Made by a program: the position numbers and the translations under genes. Positions 1 through 4,906 of a stretch of 6,297 nucleotides of DNA are shown piece by piece; positions within the stretch are counted from its first letter, which is position 1, and every line of letters begins with the position of its first letter. Origin of the DNA: Akkermansia muciniphila (lineage in GTDB: Bacteria; Verrucomicrobiota; Verrucomicrobiia; Limisphaerales; SXTU01). Where the stretch lies: assembly GCA_945872195.1 (NCBI GenBank), contig CAMBZO010000164.1, positions 1-6,297 on the forward strand, given 5' to 3'. The notes beneath the pieces are model-generated. The model was not told the DNA's origin. It did not search any database and saw nothing but the letters and a program-made list of their open reading frames with translations.

Positions 1-13
1 GACAGGAGTGTCC
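1..13. repeat. Partial palindrome at the window edge
   Basis: The first 12 bases form GACA-GGAG-TGTC, a four-base stem with a four-base loop. The next bases (CCGCCCC) look like the outer arm of a longer palindrome whose left half lies outside the window. It lies 13 bases beyond the stop codon of the small minus-strand gene. It could be part of that gene's terminator or a dispersed palindromic repeat. With the left half missing, only the inner stem is directly supported. Confidence 0.25.
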
Positions 14-25
14 GCCCCACCACGG

Positions 26-238
26 CTATGTCAGCGGCGTCGCGGTTCCAGTCAGGGACTTGCGCACGATCTTCTTCACCATCTCCAGGTTCTTCGTCAG
101 CTCGTAGGTCGCCTTGAGCAACTCCTCCTGCGCGGCCTGATTGCCCAGCGCGCGGATGGCGGGCTGGAGCTTCAGCGTGGCCTTGGACATCTCGTCGCAG
201 GTCTGTTTGATGGAGTCAGCCGCTTCTATGGGAGTCAT
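26..238 (-). CDS. Small hypothetical helical protein, 70 aa
   Basis: I do not recognise this protein and assign no function. It is a complete frame from ATG (236-238 on the plus strand) to TAG (26-28). Codon third positions are strongly G/C, as in the neighbouring genes, which supports real coding. The product looks almost entirely alpha-helical. Residues 5-30 and 36-62 are rich in Ala, Leu, Lys, Glu and Gln and are separated by a PAIRALGN turn, suggesting a two-helix hairpin or short coiled coil. The last residues (TGTATPLT) look disordered. There is one Cys (residue 14), no signal peptide and no membrane segment, so it is probably cytoplasmic. No Shine-Dalgarno precedes the start; a three-unit 10-bp repeat lies just upstream. 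It follows the oxidoreductase on the same strand after 54 bases, so the two could be co-transcribed. Confidence 0.65.
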   Translation of the reverse strand: MTPIEAADSIKQTCDEMSKATLKLQPAIRALGNQAAQEELLKATYELTKNLEMVKKIVRKSLTGTATPLT

Positions 239-250
239 GTGGAGAGCTCG

Positions 251-280
251 GATTAGTGCAGGTTAGTGCCAGTTAGTGGT
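251..280 (-). repeat. Three 10-bp tandem repeats with CACTAA core
   Basis: Read on the minus strand, the three units are ACCACTAACT, GGCACTAACC and TGCACTAATC. All share the core CACTAA at an exact 10-base period, about one helical turn. The array ends 12 bases before the ATG of the 70-aa gene. The sense strand is poor in G, so the RNA would be largely unstructured. It could be phased operator sites, an unstructured translation-enhancing leader, or a dispersed intergenic repeat. The repeat is visible directly; the role is inference. Confidence 0.6.
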
Positions 281-292
281 TGAAAATGTTTC

Positions 293-925
293 TCACGAGA
301 AGCGGTCTTCTGTCCATGGGTCAGCGGTGTTCGAGTAGCCGCGCAATTCCCAGAAGCCCAGAATGTCTCGGTCGAGGAAAGTGATTTCGCGCACCCACTT
401 CGCGCCCTTCCAAGCGTAGCGCTTGGGCACGATGACGCGCGCGGGGCCGCCGTGCTCGACGGGCAACGGTTGGCCGTTCCACGAGTGCGCGAGGAGCACG
501 TCGTCGTCGAGGCACACGTCGAGCGGGTTGTTTGTGGAGTAGTCGTCGTGACTCTTGAAGAAGACATGCGTGGCGCTCGGCTTGGGCTTCACGAGGTCGG
601 CGAGCGTGAAGAACGCGACGCCCGTGAACGCCATGTCGAACTGGCTCCACGTCGTGACGCAGTGGAAGTCGCTCGTGTCCGTGAACTGCGGCAGTGCGAG
701 AAACTGTTGCCACGAGAGCGTCACGGGATTCTCCACGTGGCCGCCGATCTTCAGCGCCCACTGGTCGAGCGGCACGCCGGGATGATTGCCGAGGTCGAGC
801 ACGGGGAAGTTGTGCACCTGCCGCTGGCCGGGCGGGAGGCGGTCAGTGGAGCGCACAGCGGGCTTCTCCTGCCCGGCCATCTTGCGCGCCCAGCGCTCCT
901 TCCGCGCGATGTAATCGTCGTTCAT
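293..925 (-). CDS. Sulfite oxidase-like molybdopterin-dependent oxidoreductase
   Basis: This is a compact, single-domain member of the sulfite oxidase/YedY molybdopterin fold, expected to bind one Mo-molybdopterin cofactor and carry out an oxygen-transfer redox reaction; the substrate is unknown. With this start it is 210 aa. DRLPPGQ (28-34) begins the core. SDFHCVTTWS (85-94) carries Cys89, the expected Mo-ligating cysteine. EHGGPARVIVPKRYAWKGAK (157-176) and GYSNTADPW (196-204) match the family's cofactor-pocket and C-terminal motifs. The protein ends with DRFS, the usual family end, so it is complete. There is no twin-arginine signal or membrane segment, so it should be cytoplasmic, unlike exported YedY/MsrP. 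An in-frame ATG at 958 would add 11 residues (MPPANRTVRSL) with equally G/C-rich codons and is a real alternative. I chose 925 because MNDDYIARKERW resembles family N-termini as I remember them. Extension of the frame further upstream into rpsB is not credible. Neither start has a Shine-Dalgarno. Confidence 0.88.
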   Translation of the reverse strand: MNDDYIARKERWARKMAGQEKPAVRSTDRLPPGQRQVHNFPVLDLGNHPGVPLDQWALKIGGHVENPVTLSWQQFLALPQFTDTSDFHCVTTWSQFDMAFTGVAFFTLADLVKPKPSATHVFFKSHDDYSTNNPLDVCLDDDVLLAHSWNGQPLPVEHGGPARVIVPKRYAWKGAKWVREITFLDRDILGFWELRGYSNTADPWTEDRFS

Positions 926-998
926 CAGCGAGCGAACCGTGCGGTTGGCCGGGGGCATTTGCAAGTTTGCCGAAGCCGCGAATGCTCGGTCCCGCTGG

Positions 999-1007
999 AA
1001 AATAGCA
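999..1007 (-). promoter_or_regulatory. Candidate extended -10 element for oxidoreductase gene
   Basis: On the minus strand this reads TGCTATTTT, which matches an extended -10 (TGn followed by a TATAAT-like hexamer). No convincing -35 lies 16-19 bases further upstream. It would start transcription near 992, leaving a leader of about 34 bases to the ATG at 958 or about 67 bases to the ATG at 925. It directly abuts the putative rpsB -35 element on the other strand. This is a motif match by eye only. Confidence 0.3.
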
Positions 1008-1035
1008 TTGCCACCAACGTGCCGGCTGTTAGCTT
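1008..1035 (+). promoter_or_regulatory. Candidate rpsB-tsf promoter
   Basis: TTGCCA (1008-1013) matches the -35 consensus at five of six positions. After a 16-base spacer comes TAGCTT (1030-1035), which keeps the three most conserved -10 bases (T, A and final T). It is preceded by TGT at 1027-1029, an extended -10. The predicted start near 1041-1043 coincides with the first base of a strong hairpin, giving a 5' leader of about 168 bases. Such a long structured leader is usual for ribosomal protein operons. The call rests on motif matching and position only. Confidence 0.45.
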
Positions 1036-1042
1036 GCGCCCT

Positions 1043-1151
1043 CTTTTCGCCGGAAACGGCGAGAAGCAACGGCCTTAAACCAAACAGCCCGTGCCCGTGT
1101 GGGCAGGGGTGGCCAACGTAACACCAGAATAAATCCCGAGTTCTGCGGGAT
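1043..1151 (+). promoter_or_regulatory. Structured rpsB leader with three hairpins
   Basis: Three hairpins follow one another upstream of rpsB. The first pairs 1043-1052 with 1057-1066: ten base pairs with one G-U, capped by a GAAA tetraloop. The second pairs 1088-1096 with 1101-1108: eight pairs with one bulged G at 1091 and a GTGT loop. The third pairs 1133-1138 (ATCCCG) with 1146-1151 (CGGGAT) around a seven-base loop. None is followed by a T-tract, so they do not look like terminators. In E. coli the rpsB-tsf mRNA leader is known to mediate repression by S2. By analogy this leader may be an S2 autoregulatory site, but that is an inference; no specific known S2-binding motif was identified. 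Confidence 0.5.
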
Positions 1152-1210
1152 GGCCGGTCGCACCAATTACGGGCGGCGCAGGCTGACAACCAATCGGAAC
1201 CGTTAAGCAT

Positions 1211-2002
1211 ATGATGACCATCGGTATCAAAGAATTGTTGGAGGCGGGCGTCCACTTCGGCCACCAGACCAAGCGTTGGAACCCGAAGATGAAGAAACAC
1301 ATCTTCGAGGCCCGCCACGGAATCCACATCATTGACCTCAGCCAGACCGCGCAGCAGCTTCAGGCCGCCTGCGAATTCCTGTCCGGCCTCGTCCGTGGTG
1401 GCGGCAACGTCCTCTTCGTCGGCACCAAGAAGCAGGCTCAGGAAGCCGTGAAGGAATCGGCCAAGGCCTGCGGCCAGATGTATGTCACCGAGCGCTGGCT
1501 CGGCGGCACACTCACCAATTTCAAAACCCTCAAGCGCTCGCTCACCCGCATGAAGAAGCTCGAGACCATGTTCGCCGACGGCTCCGCCGGCAAATACGGC
1601 AAGAAGGAACAGTCCGCCCTAGGCCGCGAACTCGAACGCTTCGTCAAGAACCTCGACGGCATCCGCAGCCTCGACAAAATGCCCGATGTCATGTTCGTCG
1701 TGGACGTCAAGCGTGAGCACAACGCCGTAGCCGAGGCCCGCAAACTCAAGATTCCCATCGTCGCCATCGTGGACACGAATGCCGACCCCGACCTGGTGGA
1801 CTACCCCATCGCCGGCAACGACGACGCCCTCCGCTCCGTCCGACTCCTGCTCGCCGGTGTGACAGAAGCCTGCGGCACGGCCCGCGCCGAATATGAGGCC
1901 AAGCACAGCCGCACCAAGCAGACCGCCGAACCCGCACCCGAACCCGTCCCGGCCTTGACCGCGGAGGCCCTCGCCTCCCTCATCACCCCGCCTCAGGCCT
2001 AG
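1211..2002 (+). CDS. rpsB: 30S ribosomal protein S2
   Basis: Ribosomal protein S2 of the small subunit binds the head/body junction of the 30S particle and is needed for S1 docking. The 263-aa product has the family N-terminus (GIKELLEAGVHFGHQTKRWN, residues 4-23), NVLFVGTKKQAQ (66-77), RWLGGTLTNF (95-104) and the C-terminal signature PIVAIVDTNADPDLVDYPI (182-200) followed by AGNDDA (201-206). The length is slightly above usual because of a Pro/Glu/Ala-rich tail after about residue 236. Two adjacent ATGs (1211 and 1214) can start it. The second gives the usual MTIGIKELLEAG start, so the true N-terminus may be one residue shorter. Only a weak GGAA (1196-1199) lies upstream, 11 bases from the ATG. 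It heads a two-gene operon with tsf, as in most bacteria, and is expected to be growth-rate controlled. Confidence 0.98.
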   Translation: MMTIGIKELLEAGVHFGHQTKRWNPKMKKHIFEARHGIHIIDLSQTAQQLQAACEFLSGLVRGGGNVLFVGTKKQAQEAVKESAKACGQMYVTERWLGGTLTNFKTLKRSLTRMKKLETMFADGSAGKYGKKEQSALGRELERFVKNLDGIRSLDKMPDVMFVVDVKREHNAVAEARKLKIPIVAIVDTNADPDLVDYPIAGNDDALRSVRLLLAGVTEACGTARAEYEAKHSRTKQTAEPAPEPVPALTAEALASLITPPQA

Positions 2003-2022
2003 TCAGGATTTCCTAGAATCGT

Positions 2023-2047
2023 GGCGGGTAGCCTCGTGCTGCCCGCC
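2023..2047 (+). promoter_or_regulatory. Strong hairpin between rpsB and tsf
   Basis: GGCGGGTAGC (2023-2032) pairs with GCTGCCCGCC (2038-2047) over ten base pairs with one G-U, around the five-base loop CTCGT. It starts 20 bases after the rpsB stop. What follows is GCTTTCAAC rather than a clean T-run, so it is not a classic terminator. It could be a weak attenuator lowering tsf relative to rpsB, a 3' stabiliser after processing, or a dispersed palindromic repeat. The structure is clear; the role is inferred. Confidence 0.5.
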
Positions 2048-2049
2048 GC

Positions 2050-2077
2050 TTTCAACTTTCAACCCTCAACTTTCAAC
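2050..2077 (+). repeat. Four-unit TTTCAAC heptamer array before tsf
   Basis: The units are TTTCAAC, TTTCAAC, CCTCAAC and TTTCAAC in perfect 7-base register. The array contains no G, so the mRNA here should be single-stranded. It ends 11 bases before the tsf ATG, where no Shine-Dalgarno is present. It may act as an unstructured, pyrimidine-rich ribosome-recruiting leader, or it may be a dispersed intergenic repeat. The pattern is certain; the function is not. Confidence 0.65.
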
Positions 2078-2088
2078 TGCTCACACAT

Positions 2089-2928
2089 ATGGCCGAAATC
2101 ACCGCCGCAACCGTAGGCAAGCTCCGCGAGATGACCGGCGCGGGCTTGATGGACTGCAAGAAAGCGCTCACCGAGAACGGTGGCGACCTCGACCTCTCCG
2201 TGGACTGGCTGCGCAAGAAGGGCGTCGCCAGCGCCGCCAAGAAGGCCGACCGCGCCGCCAACGAGGGCGTCATCGCCCAACACATCGCGCCGGGCTCCAA
2301 GGTCGGCGTTCTCCTTGAGATCAACTGCGAGACCGACTTCGTCGCCAAGAACGACCAGTTCAGAAACTTCTGCGACAACTTGGCCAAGAAGATTGCCGGC
2401 AACCCCGGCGCAGACCTCGAACCCGACCGCGTCGTCGCCGTCGCGAAAATCGGTGAGAACGTCCGCATCCACCGCCACACCCGCTGGGAAGTGAGCGGCA
2501 ACGGCCTCATCGCCGCCTACATCCACACCGGCGCGAAAGTCGGCGTGCTCGTCGAAGTGGGTGCGACCAACGAAGCCACCGTCGGCTCCGACGGCTTCAA
2601 GGAACTCGTGCGCGACATCACCCTGCAAATCGCCGCCGGCAATCCCACCGCCGTCAGCCGCAACGAGATTTCAACCGAGATTCTCGACAAGGAAGACGAG
2701 ATCGCGCGCAACTCGGACGCCCTCAAAGGCAAGCCCGCTGCCGCGATGGTCAACATCCTCAAGGGCAAGCGTGAAAAGTATTTCCAAACCGTGTGCCTGG
2801 TGGAGCAGGGCTTCGTGAAGAAGAACGGCGAGATCACCGTGAAGGAACACATCGCCACCGTCGGCAAAGCCCTCGGAGACGAAGTCACCGTCCGCCGCTT
2901 CCTCCGCTACCAGATTGGTGCGGCCTGA
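2089..2928 (+). CDS. tsf: Elongation factor Ts
   Basis: EF-Ts is the guanine nucleotide exchange factor that releases GDP from EF-Tu during translation, in the cytoplasm. The 279-aa product shows the N-terminal UBA-like domain (KLREMTGAGLMDCKKAL, residues 11-27), the linker LRKKG (41-45), and the EF-Tu-contacting signature INCETDFVAKND (78-89), in which Asp83 and Phe84 correspond to the residues that intrude into EF-Tu. Two core subdomain repeats follow, with GENVRIHRH (122-130) and VCLVEQGFVKK (235-245) near the dimerisation/C-terminal module. The length is typical of the full-length family. The ATG at 2089 gives the expected MAEITAA start. It lies 86 bases after rpsB, behind a hairpin and a heptamer array, and has no Shine-Dalgarno. 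The usual downstream partners pyrH and frr are absent; the operon ends at a terminator facing lptB. Confidence 0.98.
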   Translation: MAEITAATVGKLREMTGAGLMDCKKALTENGGDLDLSVDWLRKKGVASAAKKADRAANEGVIAQHIAPGSKVGVLLEINCETDFVAKNDQFRNFCDNLAKKIAGNPGADLEPDRVVAVAKIGENVRIHRHTRWEVSGNGLIAAYIHTGAKVGVLVEVGATNEATVGSDGFKELVRDITLQIAAGNPTAVSRNEISTEILDKEDEIARNSDALKGKPAAAMVNILKGKREKYFQTVCLVEQGFVKKNGEITVKEHIATVGKALGDEVTVRRFLRYQIGAA

Positions 2929-2948
2929 GTTTTAGTTCCATCAACGAA

Positions 2949-2984
2949 GCAAACGGGCATCTCGCAAGCGGTGCCCGTTTTGCT
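2949..2984. terminator. Terminator between convergent tsf and lptB
   Basis: AAACGGGCA (2951-2959) pairs perfectly with TGCCCGTTT (2972-2980) around a 12-base loop. With one bulged T (2981) the stem extends by AGC/GCT on the outside. On the plus strand the T-run of the right arm (2978-2981) serves as a short U-tract for tsf. On the minus strand the stem is followed by the T-containing TTCGTTG, so it may also stop lptB transcription. It sits in the 65-base gap between the two convergent stop codons, as expected for a shared terminator. Confidence 0.75.
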
Positions 2985-2993
2985 TTCACCACT

Positions 2994-3740
2994 TCACATG
3001 TTGAACTCCGGGCCGAGGTATATCTCGCGGGCCTTCGGGTCGTTCATGAGGTCTTCCGCGTTGCCCTCATAGATGACTTGGCCGCGGTGGATGAGGTAGG
3101 CGCGGTCCACGAGTTTGAGCATCTCGCGGGCACTGTGGTCGGTGATGAGGATGCCCAACCCGCGGTCCTTGAGCCGGCGGACAATCTTGCTGACCTCGTA
3201 TTGCGCGATGGGATCAATGCCCGCGAGCGGTTCGTCCAGTAGCAAGAGCTTCGGCGTGGTGACGAGTGCGCGGGTGATTTCCAGCCGCCGCTTTTCACCG
3301 CCGCTCAACTGGTAGGCCATGCTCTTGGCGAGCGCGGTCAAGTCCAGTTCCTCCAGCAGATACTTCAGCCGCACCTGCCGCTCGTCGGCATCCATCACGC
3401 AGGTTTCGAGGATGGCCAGGATGTTGTCCTCGACGCTGAGCTTGCGGAAGACGCTCGGCTCCTGCGTGAGATAGCCGATGCCCAGCCGCGCCCGCTCGTG
3501 CATCGGGCGGTGCGTGATGTCGTGCCCGTTAAACTGAACTGCGCCCTCGTCCGGCCGCACGACACCGACGACCATGTTGAAGGTCGTGGTCTTGCCCGCA
3601 CCGTTCGGCCCGAGCAGGCCGACGATTTCCCCGGCGTTGACGTGAATGGACACGCCGTCCACCACGCGCCGATGGCGGTAGGCTTTGGCGAGCTGCTTCG
3701 CGGTGAGCAACGGCTCGGGGTTGGGGGAGGTAGCTTCCAT
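2994..3740 (-). CDS. lptB: LPS export ABC transporter ATP-binding protein LptB
   Basis: LptB is the cytoplasmic ATPase that, with the membrane proteins LptF and LptG, extracts LPS from the inner membrane and pushes it into the LptC-LptA bridge. The 248-aa product has Walker A GPNGAGKT (44-51), Q-loop Gln93 in YLTQEPSVFRKLSVEDN (90-106), signature LSGGEKRR (145-152), Walker B LLLLDEP (165-171) with catalytic Glu170, a D-loop AGID (173-176) and switch His202 in ITDH. The YLTQEPSVFRKLSVEDN stretch and the C-terminal end YLGPEFNM are characteristic of LptB rather than of branched-chain amino acid ATPases. It has a slightly longer, Pro-rich N-terminus. It is the last gene of the operon, 3 bases after the lptA stop, so translation is likely coupled. 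lptF and lptG are not in the window. In E. coli rpoN follows lptB; here the convergent tsf does. Confidence 0.96.
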   Translation of the reverse strand: MEATSPNPEPLLTAKQLAKAYRHRRVVDGVSIHVNAGEIVGLLGPNGAGKTTTFNMVVGVVRPDEGAVQFNGHDITHRPMHERARLGIGYLTQEPSVFRKLSVEDNILAILETCVMDADERQVRLKYLLEELDLTALAKSMAYQLSGGEKRRLEITRALVTTPKLLLLDEPLAGIDPIAQYEVSKIVRRLKDRGLGILITDHSAREMLKLVDRAYLIHRGQVIYEGNAEDLMNDPKAREIYLGPEFNM

Positions 3741-3743
3741 TGC

Positions 3744-4364
3744 TCAAGGCTTCTTGCCGGGGGCATTCGTGTTCGCTGGTGAGTTCGTGTTCGCCGGCGT
3801 GAAGGTCATGGTGATCTCGCCAACCCCGACGAACTCTCCCTTGGCGCGGTAATACAGAAACTTCGGCGCGCGGCTGGTGAACTCACCCCGGATGACTCGC
3901 ACGTTGCCGGTCAGCTCGAAGGCGTCGTTCGTGACCTGATAAACCAAGCGCTCGGCGAACGCCTGCGTGGAGTCCACCTTGTTCGAGAAGACCACCTCGC
4001 CGATCGCCTCCGCCTCGCGGATGCGCCCGCCCATCGCGGTGAGCGGAGGTGCGTTCGTCGGCCCAGGAATGACCGGAGCCGCGTTCGTGCCGCCCGCACT
4101 CTTCAGGTCGAGGAGCAGTCGGAGCGATTCGCAGCGGAGGAAGAACTGCGGGTCGTTCACGCGCACGTTTTTCTGATAGGTCGCCGTGCCATTGGTGAGC
4201 GAGAACGTGCCGCCGCCGCTCGCGACCACCTCGATGCCTTGCGCCCCCGTTCCGGCCTTCGCCGCGACGGGCGCGGTGGTGGAAGGGTTGAACAAGTTGT
4301 TCTGCGCGCCAGCGACGGCGATCCCGGCGAGCAGCGCAATAGGAAGGAAGGAGCGGGCGTTCAT
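3744..4364 (-). CDS. lptA: LPS periplasmic bridge protein LptA (OstA-like)
   Basis: LptA-type proteins are periplasmic beta-jellyroll units that polymerise or dock with LptC to form the LPS bridge to the outer membrane. The 206-aa product begins with a signal peptide (MNARSFLPIALLAGIAVAGA) with a likely signal peptidase I cut after Ala20. OstA-like strands follow: TYQKNVRVNDPQFFLRCE (62-79), EAIGEVVF (119-126) and LVYQVTNDAFELTGNVRVIR (140-159), where the YxxxxxxxxLTGNV pattern is the family hallmark. Residues 90-110 are an Asn/Pro/Thr-rich insertion and the tail contains a tandem PANTN repeat (residues 190-199), both probably disordered. The ATG overlaps the lptC stop (ATGA). Similarity to E. 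coli LptA is low by eye, so the call rests on fold motifs, signal peptide and position between lptC and lptB. Confidence 0.88.
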   Translation of the reverse strand: MNARSFLPIALLAGIAVAGAQNNLFNPSTTAPVAAKAGTGAQGIEVVASGGGTFSLTNGTATYQKNVRVNDPQFFLRCESLRLLLDLKSAGGTNAAPVIPGPTNAPPLTAMGGRIREAEAIGEVVFSNKVDSTQAFAERLVYQVTNDAFELTGNVRVIRGEFTSRAPKFLYYRAKGEFVGVGEITMTFTPANTNSPANTNAPGKKP

Positions 4365-4906
4365 GGGTTCAGAGGCTTTGACAGGGAGAACCCTGCTCTT
4401 GAGATGTGCGTGGAGATTTCGTTCGAGATCGTGAGGAAAGAGTCCGCCTGGCGAAACTCGAACCCGATGCCCGTCGTCAGGAAACTGCCGTCCGGCCGGG
4501 AGATGACCATGCGCCCGTCGGAGCTGGCTACCTTGCTGGCGGGGTCAATCAGGCACTTCGGCGCCTCGATGATGTAGTTCGTCACTGTGCCGGAGAGACC
4601 ATGAGAATAGTTCTCCACGTGCAGGTCGCTCACGAGATATTTACCACCCGCGACTGGCTCGGCCGTTCGACCAAACATGACGGAGGTGGGCTGCCGGGCG
4701 TTATTTTCGTAGACCGGAATGCGGATGCCGCGCGCGAGGCCGCTGATGCCGGTCACGCTGGCCACCTTGTTTTGCAACGCGGCCACCGCGAGCGCCCTAG
4801 CGACGGAGGCCGGACCGTGGCGCTTCGACAGCACAAACGCCACGATGCCTGCGATGGCGAGCAAGCCAACACCCAGCACTATAAGTTTTGTCGGGCCGAC
4901 AGTCAT
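4361..4906 (-). CDS. lptC: LPS export bitopic membrane protein LptC
   Basis: LptC is anchored in the inner membrane and passes LPS from the LptBFG transporter to LptA. With the chosen start the product is 181 aa. It has a short cytoplasmic N-terminus, one membrane helix at about residues 8-27 followed by positive SKRH (27-30), then a periplasmic beta-rich domain. That domain ends with IGFEFRQADSFLTISNEIST (147-166), which resembles the conserved LptC C-terminal pattern of a Gly-x-x-x-x-x-x-x-Ser/Ala-x-L-x-I-S-N block. The ATG at 4906 forms an ATGA overlap with the kdsC stop. An in-frame ATG at 4936 would add ten basic residues and a 34-base overlap, and I consider it less likely. Sequence similarity in this family is weak, so the assignment depends partly on topology and on its position before lptA. 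Confidence 0.85.
   Translation of the reverse strand: MTVGPTKLIVLGVGLLAIAGIVAFVLSKRHGPASVARALAVAALQNKVASVTGISGLARGIRIPVYENNARQPTSVMFGRTAEPVAGGKYLVSDLHVENYSHGLSGTVTNYIIEAPKCLIDPASKVASSDGRMVISRPDGSFLTTGIGFEFRQADSFLTISNEISTHISRAGFSLSKPLNP

Noticed and set aside
290..301. Small inverted repeat TTCT-CACG-AGAA at the oxidoreductase stop codon as a terminator
   Set aside because: It has only four A/T-rich base pairs, and the following T-run is short and interrupted. It is too weak to call.
452..1078. Plus-strand open frame of 208 codons antisense to the oxidoreductase
   Set aside because: It is a frame shadow typical of GC-rich DNA: Arg/Val/Glu/His-rich translation with no family motif, opposite a gene with clear motifs.
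939..1121. Possible 60-codon leader peptide frame upstream of rpsB
   Set aside because: It starts upstream of the predicted transcription start, overlaps the 5' region of the oxidoreductase gene, and shows no coding character or attenuation-type codon run.
926..1327. Upstream extension of the oxidoreductase frame to an ATG at 1327
   Set aside because: It would run through the whole intergenic region and 117 bases into rpsB on the opposite strand. Family similarity begins only at about 925, and the upstream codons lose the usual G/C third-position pattern.
2059..2628. Minus-strand open frame of 189 codons antisense to tsf
   Set aside because: The translation is Val/Gly/Ala/Asp-rich with no motif and lies opposite a clear EF-Ts gene.
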